A stretch of DNA of 64,000 bases from Stappia indica (GCF_020177335.1 NZ_JAIVMG010000008.1:124001-188000); one strand, 5' to 3'. Shown: positions 17,154 through 26,631, numbered from the stretch's first letter. The notes: generated from the sequence alone by a model not told the origin. Numbers and translations: made by a program.

Positions 17154-18560
17154 CTACTCCGTCGTGTTCGAGGGGTGGGGGTCGGTAAAGGCGGGGGCCG
17201 GGGTCACGCCGGCGGCGCGTGCCGGTTCACCGGGTGTCGGGCCGCTTCCCGTTGCGGGGCTGCGCAGCATGGCGGCGAGCATGTAGCCGGTGCCGATACC
17301 AAAGACGATGAAATAGACGATGATAAAGATCACCAAGGAGGTGGCCACCGCCGGCGCATCGACCGGCGAGATGCTGTCGCTGGTGCGCAGCAGCCCGTAG
17401 ACCGTGTAGGGCTGGCGGCCCACCTCTGTGGTGATCCAGCCGGCAAGCACGGCGATGAAGCCGGAGGGCCCCATGACAAGGGCCGCCCGGTGCAGCAGCG
17501 GGGTCTCGTAGAGCGTGCCCCGGTAGCGCAGCCACAGGCTCCAAAGCCCCATGCCGAGCATCAGGAAGCCAAGCCCGACCATCACCCGGAAGGAGAAGAA
17601 CAGGATCGCCGCATCCGGCCAGTCTTCGCGCGGGAAGTCCTTCAGTCCCGGCACCCGCCCGTCAAGGGAATGGGTGAGGATGATGCTGCCAAGCAGGGGA
17701 ATCTCGACCTTGTAGTAGGTCTCGGCCTTCTCCATGTCCGGGATGCCGAACAGGAGCAGCGGCGCGCGCGTCTCGCCCTCGAAATGCCCCTCAAGCGCGG
17801 CGATTTTCGCGGGCTGGTGCTCCAGGGTGTTGAGCCCATGCATGTCGCCGGCGAAGATCTGCACCGGCGTTACGATCGCCGCCATCCACATGGCCATGGA
17901 GAACATCACCCGCGCGGCGTCGTTGGTGCGGTCCTTCAGCAGGTGATAGGCGCCGACCGCGCCGACGACGAAGGCCGTGGTCAGATAGGCCGCCAGCATC
18001 ATATGCACGAAACGGAACGGGAAGGAGGGATTGAAGACGATCTCCAACCAGTTCTCTGGGGCGAACTGACCCGCCTCGTTGATCGTGTAGCCGGCGGGCG
18101 TCTGCATCCAGCTGTTGGCCGACAGGATCCAGAAGCCGGAGATGGCCGTGCCGAGAGCGACCATCGCGGTTGCCGTGAAATGCAGCCGGGGGCCGACCCG
18201 ATTGAGGCCGAACAGCATGATGCCGAGGAAGCCAGCCTCCAGGAAGAACGCCGAGAGAACCTCGTAGCCCATCAGCGGGCCGAGGATCGGTCCGGTCTTG
18301 TCGGCGAACACGGCCCAGTTGGTGCCGAACTGATAGGCCATGACGATGCCGGAGACCACGCCCATGCCGAAGGCAACGGCGAAGATCTTCAGCCAGTAGT
18401 GGAACAGGCGGAGATAAACCTCCCGCTTGGTGGTCAGCCACAGGCCCTCCAGCACCATCAGGAAGCTGGCGAGGCCGATGGTGAAGGAGGGGAAGATGAT
18501 GTGAAAGGAGATCGTAAAGGCGAATTGTATTCGCGCCAGATCGACTGCCGAAATGTCCAT
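17154..18560 (-). CDS. cioA: Cytochrome bd ubiquinol oxidase subunit I, CIO type
   Basis: A 468-residue membrane subunit that carries haems b558, b595 and d and the quinol site. The N-terminal DLARIQFAFTISFHIIFPSFTIG contains the conserved haem-ligand His. The GRQPYTVYGLLRTSDS signature follows a short Q-loop, which marks the S-type (CIO) subgroup; the other CydA in this window, at 555 residues, has the long Q-loop. Such oxidases give respiration at low oxygen and resistance to cyanide, sulfide and NO. First gene of cioAB-DUF2474. I found no clear FNR or FixK box in the roughly 200 bp upstream. Confidence 0.93.
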   Translation of the reverse strand: MDISAVDLARIQFAFTISFHIIFPSFTIGLASFLMVLEGLWLTTKREVYLRLFHYWLKIFAVAFGMGVVSGIVMAYQFGTNWAVFADKTGPILGPLMGYEVLSAFFLEAGFLGIMLFGLNRVGPRLHFTATAMVALGTAISGFWILSANSWMQTPAGYTINEAGQFAPENWLEIVFNPSFPFRFVHMMLAAYLTTAFVVGAVGAYHLLKDRTNDAARVMFSMAMWMAAIVTPVQIFAGDMHGLNTLEHQPAKIAALEGHFEGETRAPLLLFGIPDMEKAETYYKVEIPLLGSIILTHSLDGRVPGLKDFPREDWPDAAILFFSFRVMVGLGFLMLGMGLWSLWLRYRGTLYETPLLHRAALVMGPSGFIAVLAGWITTEVGRQPYTVYGLLRTSDSISPVDAPAVATSLVIFIIVYFIVFGIGTGYMLAAMLRSPATGSGPTPGEPARAAGVTPAPAFTDPHPSNTTE

Positions 18561-18759
18561 TACATACTCTCTCCTGTCTCCGTCCTATGTGCTGTGCAAC
18601 CTTAGCATATCCCGGTTGCCGGGTGCGGCACGGCTGTCGCCGGCACGCGCCTGGGTTCGCTCGGCAAGATGGCGCATCCGCCGGTTACGACCATGTGACA
18701 GATTGAACCGCGTCCGGCCGCCGCGCGGCGCCATGACGCGCAGGCGGATGGCAAGAATA

Positions 18760-19575
18760 CTATTCGCCTTCGGTCGGGATATGGATCGTCCGCCCGCAAT
18801 GCTTGCAGTGGACTGCGTCCGGATCGTGCCGCGACAGGCCGCAGTCGGGGCAGGTGTAGCTGATCTTCTGGGGGCGGAAGATCGTCTGCACCAGCCGCAG
18901 GAACAAGCCGACGCCGAAGATCATGATCATCACGGTGAGGAAGCGACCGAAGCTGTCGGTCATGGTGATGTCGCCGAAGCCGGTCGTGGTCAGCGTGGTC
19001 ACCGTGTAGTAGAGCGCGTCCAGATAGGTGTTGATTTCCGGATTGCGGTGAGCCTCCGCCACATAGACGATGGCCGTCACCACGAAGACAAAGACGAAGA
19101 GGTTGATCGCCGACTGGATGATCTCCTCGTTCCTGCGGAAGAAGGCCGAGGCATCGCGCAACTCCTTCAAGAGGTGGTAGGAGCGCAGCAACCGCAGCAT
19201 CCGCACCACCCGCAGGAAGGCGAGATTATCGATGAACGCACTGGCCAGCAGCGACAGGATCACCACCAGATCGGTCACTGCGGTGAACTCGAAGACCGCG
19301 CGCACCGGGCGGTGTGCGGCGGCAAGCCGCAGCAGGTAGTCCGCCGTGAGCACGGCGGCGATCAGGTAATCGGCAATATGATTGGACCGGTTCGGATCGA
19401 GCATCGACGAGATCACGAAATAGGCGATGGTCACGATGTCGAAGGTCAGCAGCGTCAGCCGCCAGCGCTGGGCACCCGGCGTCATGCCGTAGTAGAGGCG
19501 GCGCACGCCGGCGCGAAAGCGCTGGAACCGCGTATCGGTCTGCGTTGTGCCGGACGGATTCGGATGCGATGTCAT
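18760..19575 (-). CDS. Voltage-gated-type potassium channel with C-terminal zinc ribbon
   Basis: A 271-residue ion channel subunit with six membrane segments. An S4-like helix (FLRVVRMLRLLRSYHLLKEL) with regularly spaced arginines lies near residue 140. The pore loop ends in the selectivity filter TTTGFGDI near residue 207, K+-selective with GFG in place of GYG. After S6 a cytoplasmic tail holds two Cys pairs, CPDCG and CKHCG, forming a zinc ribbon near residues 244-262. The start at 19575 is preferred over 19611 because it gives a normal cytoplasmic N terminus. It would form a tetramer in the inner membrane; the ribbon may sense zinc or redox state, or join subunits. No neighbour suggests regulation. 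Confidence 0.85.
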   Translation of the reverse strand: MTSHPNPSGTTQTDTRFQRFRAGVRRLYYGMTPGAQRWRLTLLTFDIVTIAYFVISSMLDPNRSNHIADYLIAAVLTADYLLRLAAAHRPVRAVFEFTAVTDLVVILSLLASAFIDNLAFLRVVRMLRLLRSYHLLKELRDASAFFRRNEEIIQSAINLFVFVFVVTAIVYVAEAHRNPEINTYLDALYYTVTTLTTTGFGDITMTDSFGRFLTVMIMIFGVGLFLRLVQTIFRPQKISYTCPDCGLSRHDPDAVHCKHCGRTIHIPTEGE

Positions 19576-19873
19576 GTCCCGAAAAGAGCGCGACGACGGG
19601 GCCAGCGTCAATGGAAATACAGCGTCTTTGCAACGCCGCCGGAACGAAAAACCTTAATGGTTCGTCAACTGTTTTGGACTCTTGCGCGAATCGGGTCAGA
19701 ATTTGCAACCGGCGACGCCTGTCTGACCGCTCCGTCGCCGGTCTTGGGGCGGTGTGTGCAAGACATGCCGGATCGAGGACGGTTCAGGGAAGCATGTTAG
19801 TCAAACCGGACGCCTGCAGCTCCGCTCATGGGGCGGAGGCGGCACGGGTGAGAGTGAAACAGGGGTTGGTGTC

Positions 19874-20167
19874 ATGTCGCGTCTTCAGCTTGCCCTTCCG
19901 ACGCTGGACGATTCCCTGCGTTTCGCCGAGCGGCATGTCGGCGACATTCTGCACACGCCGAAATCGCCGGATGGCGCCGCCTATCGGTTCATCGTCCGCG
20001 GCCCTGGCCGCTTTGGCGAGGGGGCACGAAGCGGTCGCGCCATCGAGATCGTGGCGACGACCCGCCGGGAGGCCGAATTGAAGCGCCTGCACGCGGTCGC
20101 CACCAGTATCGCCCAGTATCTGGAAGAGCGCATCGCGGCGGAACAGCCCGGGGTCGCCGCCGAGTAG
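19874..20167 (+). CDS. Small hypothetical protein
   Basis: A 97-residue, probably cytoplasmic protein starting with MSRLQLALPTLDDSLRFAERHVGD. An AGGGG lies eight bases before the ATG. The middle is a short beta-rich stretch (YRFIVRGPGRFGEG) and the C terminus is helical (EAELKRLHAVATSIAQYLEERI). I recognise no domain. It stands alone, convergent with the dipeptidase gene. In-frame codons upstream to 19754 are in sequence without coding character. Confidence 0.6.
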   Translation: MSRLQLALPTLDDSLRFAERHVGDILHTPKSPDGAAYRFIVRGPGRFGEGARSGRAIEIVATTRREAELKRLHAVATSIAQYLEERIAAEQPGVAAE

Positions 20168-20202
20168 TCCGCCGGGCGCTTGGCCGGAAGGCCGGGTGGG
20201 GC

Positions 20203-21258
20203 TCAGGCCCAGGTGCGTTCCAGCACCGAGACCCAGTTGCGCCAGGCAATCTTCTCGATCAGGTCCTCGCCATAGCCGGCCTTGCGAAAGGCGTCGATCA
20301 GGTTGGGCAACCCGGCGGCATCGCCGATGGCGCTGGGGACCATACACCCATCGAAGTCGGAGCCGAGGCCTACCCCGTCCTCGCCGAGCCGTTCCAGCAG
20401 ATGATCCACGTGTCGGACCATCAGCTCAAGCGGCGTGTCGCTGCGATAGGCGCCGTCCGGGCGCAGGAAGGCAACGTGGAAGTTGAGGCCGACCAATCCG
20501 CCGCTTTCGGCGACCGCGTCGAGTTGCCGGTCGGTCAGGTTGCGCGAGGACGGGCAGACCGCATGGGCGTTCGAATGGGAGGCGACCAGCGGACGGTCGC
20601 TGAGCCCGGCGACGTCCCAGAACCCCTTCTCGGTGATATGAGACAGATCGATCATGATGCCGAGCCGGTTGCAGGCCCGCACCAGATCGCGGCCCACCTC
20701 GGTCAGCCCCGGGCCGGTGTCCGGTGAGGCCGGACAGTTCATCGGTACCCCATGGCCGAAGATGTTGGACCGGCTCCAGACCGGGCCGAGTGAGCGCAGC
20801 CCGGCTGAATGCAGCACCTCCAGCGCCGTCAGCTCCGCATCGATCGCCTCCGCCCCCTCGATATGCAGCACCATCGCCAGCACGCTGGAGGCAAGGGCGG
20901 CGCGAATCTCCGCAGCGTCGCGGCAGATCGCGACCTGGCCGTCGCTGTCGCGCGCCAGCCGCAACGCGCGGGCCGCCAGCTTCAGGGTGAAGTCAAGGGC
21001 GGGACCATGGGCCACTTCGGCATAGTTGGCCGGGTCGTCGGGGCGATAGGGTAGGGCCGTGTCGTCGCAGGCGCGCGAGGGCACATACATGGCGAACAAC
21101 CCGCCGGCGAACCCGCCTTCGCGCGCGCGCGGCAGGTCGATATGCTCGCGGCTGGAGCGCTCGAAGAATGAACGTTCCCGTGGTGTCCCGGCGCCGAGTT
21201 CGAGTTTCAGCAAGGTGTCGTTGTGGCCGTCGAACACGGGGACGGGGCGTGGCTGCAT
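20203..21258 (-). CDS. Membrane dipeptidase (peptidase family M19)
   Basis: A 351-residue zinc dipeptidase of the amidohydrolase fold. Visible metal ligands are the N-terminal HND of VFDGHNDTL, the bridging Glu in VLHIEGAEAID near residue 130, and histidines in IMIDLSHI and VASHSNAHAVCPSSRN near residues 215-245. The last motif and GVGLGSDFDGCMVP are family signatures. It hydrolyses dipeptides, including D-amino-acid and cyclic forms in some members. The start at 21258 is set by AGGAG upstream; a longer reading to 21360 would add a non-conserved leader. No signal peptide is evident. Convergent with the small hypothetical gene. Confidence 0.9.
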   Translation of the reverse strand: MQPRPVPVFDGHNDTLLKLELGAGTPRERSFFERSSREHIDLPRAREGGFAGGLFAMYVPSRACDDTALPYRPDDPANYAEVAHGPALDFTLKLAARALRLARDSDGQVAICRDAAEIRAALASSVLAMVLHIEGAEAIDAELTALEVLHSAGLRSLGPVWSRSNIFGHGVPMNCPASPDTGPGLTEVGRDLVRACNRLGIMIDLSHITEKGFWDVAGLSDRPLVASHSNAHAVCPSSRNLTDRQLDAVAESGGLVGLNFHVAFLRPDGAYRSDTPLELMVRHVDHLLERLGEDGVGLGSDFDGCMVPSAIGDAAGLPNLIDAFRKAGYGEDLIEKIAWRNWVSVLERTWA

Positions 21259-21449
21259 GGGGAACTCCTGATAGGGACCGGCGCGCGGTATGGGGGCGAA
21301 GTCTTGCCGCCGCCAGCGGGCATTGCAAGGGGCGAGGGACGAATTTCGAAGGTGACGCACCGCTCGCGCGCCATCGGGGACGCCCTGCCGGATGTGCTCC
21401 GGGGGACCGGCGCGGAAGCTCCGCGCTCAGTCCGGGATCGGCAGTCGGT

Positions 21450-22550
21450 TCAGGCCACCGCCCGTTCGGGGAACAGCGAGGCAAGACCCGCCTGGCTGGC
21501 GCTGCACACGCCGCGTTCGGTGATCAGCCCGGTCACCAGCCGTGCCGGCGTCACGTCGAAGGCCGGGTTGGCCGCCGGCGAGGTCGGCGGGGCGATCAGG
21601 ACCTTGTCGACGACCCCATCGGGCCGGCGCCCGTGCACCCAGGTCACCTCGGCGCCGTCGCGCTCCTCGATCGGGATTTCGCGCACCCCGTCGCGCACGG
21701 TCCAGTCGATGGTGGAGGAGGGCAGGGCGACATAGAAGGGCACGCCGTTGTCCTGTGCCGCCAGGGCCTTCAGATAGGTGCCGATCTTGTTGCAGACATC
21801 GCCAAGCGCCGTGGTCCGGTCAGTGCCGGTGATCACCATGTCGACCTGGCCGTGCTGCATCAGATGGCCGCCGGCATTGTCGACGATCAGCGTATGCGGC
21901 ACCCCGTGCCTGCCCAGCTCCCAGGCGGTGAGGCTCGCACCCTGATTGCGCGGCCGGGTCTCGTCCACATAGACATGGACATTGAGCCCGGCGTCATGCG
22001 CCTGATAGATCGGCGAGGTGGCGGTGCCCCAGTCGACGGTGGCAAGCCAGCCGGCGTTGCAATGGGTGAGGATGTTCACCGGTTCGCCCGCCGGCTTGCG
22101 CGCGGCCAGCGCCCGGATCAGCTCCAGCCCGTGGCTGCCGATAGCATGGTTGACGGCGACATCGTCGTCGCAGATTTCGCCGGCGCAGCGCCAGGCGGCC
22201 TCGGCCCGCTCGACCGGGCTGAGCGGGCCCACCCGGGCCATCACCGCATCGAGCGCCCATTTCAGGTTGATCGCCGTCGGCCGCGTGGCAATCAGCGTAT
22301 CATAGGCCGCCTGAAGGGCGCTGTCGCTGGCGTCGTCGCGCAGGGCGATCGCCATGCCATAGGCCGCCGTCGCGCCGATCAGCGGCGCGCCGCGCACCCA
22401 CATGTGGCGGATCGCCACTGCGGCCTCGTCGAGGCTGCTGAGCTCCAGGGTGACGAATTCATGCGGCAGCCGGGTCTGGTCGATGATCCCGGCGCTGCGG
22501 CCGCCCGCCCCAGCCCAGATGGAGCGGTACGCGGTGCCGTCGATTTTCAT
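21450..22550 (-). CDS. mtnA: S-methyl-5-thioribose-1-phosphate isomerase
   Basis: A 366-residue isomerase that converts 5-methylthioribose-1-phosphate to 5-methylthioribulose-1-phosphate in recycling of methylthioadenosine from SAM-dependent polyamine and homoserine lactone synthesis. It belongs to the eIF2B-alpha-like family. Visible markers are [10 protein letters not shown], the catalytic Cys in [16 protein letters not shown] near residue 160, and the Asp in [21 protein letters not shown] near residue 240. The start at 22550 is placed by GGAG. It diverges from a class II aldolase gene, its likely next step. Other methionine-salvage genes (mtnBCDE) are absent here. Confidence 0.93.
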   Translation of the reverse strand: MKIDGTAYRSIWAGAGGRSAGIIDQTRLPHEFVTLELSSLDEAAVAIRHMWVRGAPLIGATAAYGMAIALRDDASDSALQAAYDTLIATRPTAINLKWALDAVMARVGPLSPVERAEAAWRCAGEICDDDVAVNHAIGSHGLELIRALAARKPAGEPVNILTHCNAGWLATVDWGTATSPIYQAHDAGLNVHVYVDETRPRNQGASLTAWELGRHGVPHTLIVDNAGGHLMQHGQVDMVITGTDRTTALGDVCNKIGTYLKALAAQDNGVPFYVALPSSTIDWTVRDGVREIPIEERDGAEVTWVHGRRPDGVVDKVLIAPPTSPAANPAFDVTPARLVTGLITERGVCSASQAGLASLFPERAVA

Positions 22551-22764
22551 GGTAGTTCTCCATTGAGGTCCATCCGGATGAGGCGGGCCTGGTGATCCTT
22601 GAGGGGGCATACCCTGGGAAGCCGAAACGAATTATGTCAAAGGCAATCGACTGATGATAGTTGCCTTGTCGGGGCATCTGCCGGCGGGGCCGGCGGCACC
22701 CTTTATCTGGACGTGAGGGAAAGGCTCCCGCGCGCCTTTCGCAGCAAGCAGGACGAAGACCAGC

Positions 22765-23427
22765 ATGACCGCCCACGAGACCGAATTGCGTCAGTCGATC
22801 ATCGACGCCTGCCGGGGCATGAACGCCTCCGGGCTCAATCAGGGGACCTCGGGCAACATCAGCCTGCGCAACGGCGATGTCATGCTGATCACCCCCTCCG
22901 GCGTGCCGTATGACAGGCTGGAGCCGGCGATGATCGCCGCCCTGCCGCTGGACGGGAAGGGCGCGTATGAGGGGCCGATGAAACCCTCGTCGGAATGGCG
23001 GTTTCATCTCGACATTCTCAACGCCCGGCCGGATATCGGCGCCGTGGTGCACACCCATTCCACCTACGCAACGGCGCTGGCCATTGCCGGGCGCGAGATT
23101 CCCGCCTGTCACTACATGATCGCCGCCACCGGCGGCCCGGTGGTGCGCTGCGCCGACTACGCCACCTATGGCACCCAGGAGCTGTCCGATGCGGTGCTGA
23201 AGGCGCTTGACGGGCGGCTCGCCTGCCTGATGGCCAACCACGGGATGCTTGCCGCCGGCACCGACCTTGCCAAGGCCATGTGGCTCGCCAAGGAACTGGA
23301 GACCCTGGCGCGCCAGTATTACCTGGCGCTGCCTTTGGGGCCGCAGATCCTGCCCGATGCGGAGATCGAGCGGGTGCGCGAAAAGTTCAAGGGCTACGGG
23401 CTCAATGCGCAGAAGGCGGCCGGTTAA
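22765..23427 (+). CDS. Class II aldolase, probable methylthioribulose-1-phosphate aldolase
   Basis: A 220-residue class II aldolase/adducin-family enzyme of normal length. Zinc-binding histidines are visible in VVHTHSTYATAL near residue 95 and in MANHGMLAAG near residue 155; the catalytic Glu is in KPSSEWRFH near residue 74. NQGTSGNISLR and ITPSGVPYDRL bind the phosphate. General family substrates include fuculose-1-phosphate and ribulose-5-phosphate. Divergence from mtnA over 214 bp strongly suggests 5-methylthioribulose-1-phosphate cleavage to DHAP and methylthioacetaldehyde, the Ald2 reaction of the DHAP shunt described in Rhodospirillum rubrum. Its stop overlaps that of the DUF2325 gene by 4 bp. 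Confidence 0.85.
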   Translation: MTAHETELRQSIIDACRGMNASGLNQGTSGNISLRNGDVMLITPSGVPYDRLEPAMIAALPLDGKGAYEGPMKPSSEWRFHLDILNARPDIGAVVHTHSTYATALAIAGREIPACHYMIAATGGPVVRCADYATYGTQELSDAVLKALDGRLACLMANHGMLAAGTDLAKAMWLAKELETLARQYYLALPLGPQILPDAEIERVREKFKGYGLNAQKAAG

Positions 23428-24680
23428 CCGGCTTCCGGCTCGTCCTGGCGGGTGGGCGCCGCCGCGTCTTCCCGCAGCAGCGCGGCAAGCGCATTGCGAA
23501 AGGCCGTCTGGCCGGAGCTGCGCAGCGGCACGAACGGCTTGTTCAGTTTCTGGCACATGCGCTTGGCCCTGAGGCTGGCGTCATGGCTGACGCAGTTGAC
23601 CGGGCACAGCACGCAATCGACCGAGGGCAGCATGCCGTCGAGCCGTTGCGGCGTGTCCTCCACCCCGCCGTCGTGATGGTGAAAGCTGGCGTTGAAGGTC
23701 TCGGCGATGCCGCGCAGTCGCTCGGTGCGGCCGTGCAGACCGCCAATGTAGAGCACCGCCCGTTCCGGACGGGCTTCGGCAGGCTTCGGAGCCTCCGCGC
23801 TCGGCGTTAGTGTCGTAGCCGTGGCCGAGGGGAGGGGCCGGGAGGCCGTGGCGCGCCGTGCCGATGCGGCTTCCAGCTCCTCCGCGCGGGCCTCCGCCTG
23901 CCGTGCCCGGACCCGGGCCGACTGCAACGCCCGCTCCATCTTGTCGAGCCGCCGGGTGAGATCCCGGGACGGGCCGCGCGGCTCGGCCGGGGCAGGGGCC
24001 GCCTGGTCCGCCTTCAGCCGCGCCAGCGTGGTTCGCAAATCCGCCAGCTCCCGGTCGCGCGCCTCCAGCGCCTGTTTCAGACCGGCCTCGACCCGGCGCG
24101 CCCGGTCTTCCTCGTCCTGCAACTGGTCGCGCAGCGCCACCGCTTCCACCGATTTTTGCCGGAACGAGGCGCCGGCCAGATGCGACAGCATGTGCACCTC
24201 GCCGAAGATCCGCACCCGCAAATCCGAGGGCACATGGCCGTGGGTCATGAACGCCCAATAGGCCGCGGCGACCTGGCCGCGTTCGCACATCAAGCGCCAG
24301 AGGGCATCGAGGTCCTGCGCGCAAGGCGTGCGCGCAACCCGGCGCAAGGCTCCTTCGAAGCGCTGGTCGAGCAGCTTCTGAAAGGCCCGGGTGAAGGGGG
24401 TGTCCATGGTGGCGAGCCGGACGAAATGGCCGTGAATGTCGTAGTCCGGGGTGCCTCCGGCGATGTCGATGCCGACCTTGCGGGCGACGCGGCGCAGGTC
24501 GCCGACGCTGGCGCAGGTGCCAAGCAGCGAACAATGCACGCTGTCGCTCTGCTCCCATAGCGCGATCCGCCGCCGGGTCTGGCCGGCCTCCGCCGTATTG
24601 ACCGCACGAGGGGAAGGGGCCGCCGCCGCCTTCACGGCGGCATCGATCGCCCGCGTCAGATCCTCCGCTCTACCGCACAT
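23424..24680 (-). CDS. DUF2325 domain-containing protein
   Basis: A 418-residue protein in three parts. The N-terminal domain (about 1-170) has SVHCSLLGTCASVGDLRRVARKVG and repeated His and Cys residues. A long coiled coil (about 175-275) is rich in Arg/Glu/Ala. The C-terminal DUF2325 domain (about 310-405) has VLYIGGLHGRTERLRGIAE, HHHDGGVEDT and the Cys pair CVLCPVNCVSHDA. Clustered Cys/His suggest metal or haem binding, though no activity is known to me. It is divergent from hemP, so it shares a control region with a haem uptake gene. I infer a link to haem or iron metabolism. Confidence 0.8.
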   Translation of the reverse strand: MCGRAEDLTRAIDAAVKAAAAPSPRAVNTAEAGQTRRRIALWEQSDSVHCSLLGTCASVGDLRRVARKVGIDIAGGTPDYDIHGHFVRLATMDTPFTRAFQKLLDQRFEGALRRVARTPCAQDLDALWRLMCERGQVAAAYWAFMTHGHVPSDLRVRIFGEVHMLSHLAGASFRQKSVEAVALRDQLQDEEDRARRVEAGLKQALEARDRELADLRTTLARLKADQAAPAPAEPRGPSRDLTRRLDKMERALQSARVRARQAEARAEELEAASARRATASRPLPSATATTLTPSAEAPKPAEARPERAVLYIGGLHGRTERLRGIAETFNASFHHHDGGVEDTPQRLDGMLPSVDCVLCPVNCVSHDASLRAKRMCQKLNKPFVPLRSSGQTAFRNALAALLREDAAAPTRQDEPEAG

Positions 24681-24878
24681 GCTGAATCCGCCTTCTCAAC
24701 AATGTCACCGGACATCGGCTTTCGCCGCTTGTTGCAAAAGCCTGGCTTGCTGGCCGACGAGGGAGCGAACGGCGTGGCTTGCTGGCGCTTGGACCGCCCA
24801 TCGGGATGCCGGGGCACAACGGATCCCGTCGAAGGGCATTGCCTTGGGTATAAAAGATGAGTATTGCAGTCAAGAAAT

Positions 24879-24901
24879 AACTTGCGAATGACTTGCAAGT
24901 T
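24879..24901. promoter_or_regulatory. Inverted repeat in hemP / DUF2325 control region
   Basis: AACTTGC (24879-24885) and GCAAGTT (24895-24901) form a perfect 7-bp inverted repeat with a 9-nt spacer. ACTTGC also recurs as a direct repeat 11 bp apart. The site lies 43 bp upstream of the hemP start and is a candidate operator for an iron-responsive regulator such as Irr, RirA or Fur. It does not closely match the consensus I know for any of them. Confidence 0.45.
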
Positions 24902-24943
24902 TGGAACGATTCCAAAAACCCGAGTTTCCGGAAGGATTTGACG

Positions 24944-25141
24944 ATGCCCGAGACCCCGCATGCGCGCCGCGAGACCCTGACGGCGCCTGTTGGCAGCGGT
25001 GCCGGCAAGGACCAGCCGACGCCTGCGGTGCTGGACAGCGAGGCCCTTTTCAAGGGCGCGCGCGAGCTGCATATCCGCCACAAGGACATGATCTACCGCC
25101 TGTCGATCACCCGGTTCGAGAAACTGCTTCTGACCAAGTAA
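24944..25141 (+). CDS. hemP: Hemin uptake protein HemP
   Basis: A 65-residue HemP/HmuP family protein. The conserved C-terminal half reads SEALFKGARELHIRHKDMIY and then RLSITRFEKLLLTK, which is diagnostic. HmuP is a small protein needed for expression of haem receptor genes in rhizobia; HemP proteins bind or regulate haem uptake. The start at 24944 follows GGAAGG at good spacing. It is a singleton: no hmuTUV or receptor is adjacent. It diverges from the DUF2325 gene. Confidence 0.9.
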   Translation: MPETPHARRETLTAPVGSGAGKDQPTPAVLDSEALFKGARELHIRHKDMIYRLSITRFEKLLLTK

Positions 25142-25147
25142 GTCCCG

Positions 25148-25182
25148 CTCATGCGCCCCGGTTGTCCCGGGCGCGCATGAGT
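25148..25182 (+). terminator. Hairpin downstream of hemP
   Basis: CTCATGCGCCCCGG is followed after TTGT by CCCGGGCGCGCATGAG, a long GC-rich stem with one bulge, starting six bases after the hemP stop. No T-run follows, so it is a probable but not certain terminator. Confidence 0.5.
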
Positions 25183-25548
25183 CGGCACCGCCGGTCTTGC
25201 CATCGCCGCCGCGATCTGCGAAGGAATGGCCACCAAGACAGGTGGACAGATGATAATCGCCCCATCCAGCGCGACACCCCGTGACGAGAGCCGGGTGCGG
25301 CCCTTGAACGGCCCTGTGCGCGCGGCCGACCGTCTGCTTCCGCAAGGGCCCGCCTGCGGCCGATTTAGCAAGACCTCCTGATCTCCTGCCCTGATCCGGG
25401 TGCTCCCGTGCGGCTGACGTCGCGCGGTGAGACCTCGTTTTCCCGCAGACGGCTGGAAACCCCCTCAAAGTCTGATAAAAGACGCAAAATTCCTCGCAAC
25501 GCGCCGCGCCGGTGCCGAACGCTGCGCGCCGCCAATCCCGACGGTGTC
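25183..25548 (+). other. Leader region upstream of pheS
   Basis: A 366-bp non-coding stretch before pheS. It must carry the pheS promoter. I see no convincing Phe-rich leader peptide, T-box or attenuator, and the pheS ATG has no good Shine-Dalgarno sequence. The rpmI-rplT genes that often precede pheS are not here. Confidence 0.5.
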
Positions 25549-26631
25549 ATGTCCGATCTAGAAACCCTTGAATCCGAAATTCTCGCGGCGGTGGCCGCTG
25601 CGGCGAGCGAAAGCGCTCTGGAAGAGGTGCGCATTGCCACCCTTGGCAAGAAGGGCTCGGTCTCCGAACGGCTGAAAATGCTGGGCAAGGTCTCGCCGGA
25701 AGAGCGGCGGGAACTGGGGCCGGCGATCAACGGCCTGAAGGCGCGGGTTGGCGAGGCTCTGGCCGCGCGCAAGGCGGTGCTTCAGGAAGAGGCTCTCACG
25801 GCCCGGATGGAGGCCGAGCGTGTCGATATCTCCCTGCCGCTGCGCCGGCCGCCGGCGGAAGAGGGCCGGGTTCACCCGGTCAGCCAGGTGATCGACGAAC
25901 TGACCGCGATCTTCGCCGACATGGGTTTTTCCATTGCCGAGGGGCCGGACATCGAGACCGACCACCTCAATTTCACCGCGCTCAACTTCCCGGAAGACCA
26001 TCCGGCACGCGACATGCACGACACGTTCTTCATGCATCCGCGCGCCGATGGCGAGCGCATGCTGCTGCGCACCCACACCTCGCCGGTGCAGGTCCGCACC
26101 ATGATGAGCCAGAAGCCGCCGATCCGGGTGATTACCCCGGGCCGCACCTATCGCTGCGACAGCGACCAGACCCACACGCCGATGTTCCATCAGGTCGAGG
26201 GGCTGGTGATCGACAAGGGCAGTCATATCGGTCACCTCAAGTGGGTTCTTGAGGAATTCTGCAAGGCGTTCTTCGAGGTCGACGAGCTGAAGATGCGGTT
26301 CCGCCCGTCCTTCTTCCCCTTCACCGAACCGTCGATGGAGGTCGATATCGGCTGCGACCGCTCCGGCGGCGAAGTGCGGGTCGGCGAGGGCGACGACTGG
26401 CTTGAGATCCTCGGCTGCGGCATGGTGCATCCGAATGTGATCCGCAACTGCGGCCTCGATCCGGACGAGTATCAGGGCTTTGCCTGGGGCATGGGCATCG
26501 ACCGGTTGGCCATGCTGAAATACGGCATGCCGGACCTGCGCGCCTTCTTCGATGCGGACGTGCGCTGGATCGAGCACTACGGCTTCCGCCCGCTCGACCT
26601 GCCGACCCTGTTCGGAGGGCTTTCGCGATGA
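25549..26631 (+). CDS. pheS: Phenylalanine-tRNA ligase alpha subunit
   Basis: A 360-residue class II aminoacyl-tRNA synthetase subunit that, with PheT, charges tRNA-Phe. An N-terminal coiled coil (about 1-80) that binds tRNA is followed by the catalytic core. Class II motif 2 is [12 protein letters not shown]...[12 protein letters not shown] with the phenylalanine pocket, and motif 3 is [17 protein letters not shown]. The start at 25549 matches the usual N terminus; the in-frame extension to 25408 is non-coding. Unusually, pheT does not follow directly: an unknown membrane protein gene overlaps its stop codon. Confidence 0.96.
   Translation: MSDLETLESEILAAVAAAASESALEEVRIATLGKKGSVSERLKMLGKVSPEERRELGPAINGLKARVGEALAARKAVLQEEALTARMEAERVDISLPLRRPPAEEGRVHPVSQVIDELTAIFADMGFSIAEGPDIETDHLNFTALNFPEDHPARDMHDTFFMHPRADGERMLLRTHTSPVQVRTMMSQKPPIRVITPGRTYRCDSDQTHTPMFHQVEGLVIDKGSHIGHLKWVLEEFCKAFFEVDELKMRFRPSFFPFTEPSMEVDIGCDRSGGEVRVGEGDDWLEILGCGMVHPNVIRNCGLDPDEYQGFAWGMGIDRLAMLKYGMPDLRAFFDADVRWIEHYGFRPLDLPTLFGGLSR

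Noticed and set aside
22551-22764. SAM or SAH riboswitch between mtnA and the aldolase
   Set aside because: I looked for SAM-II, SAM-V and SAH core sequences and saw none; the region has only ordinary short hairpins.
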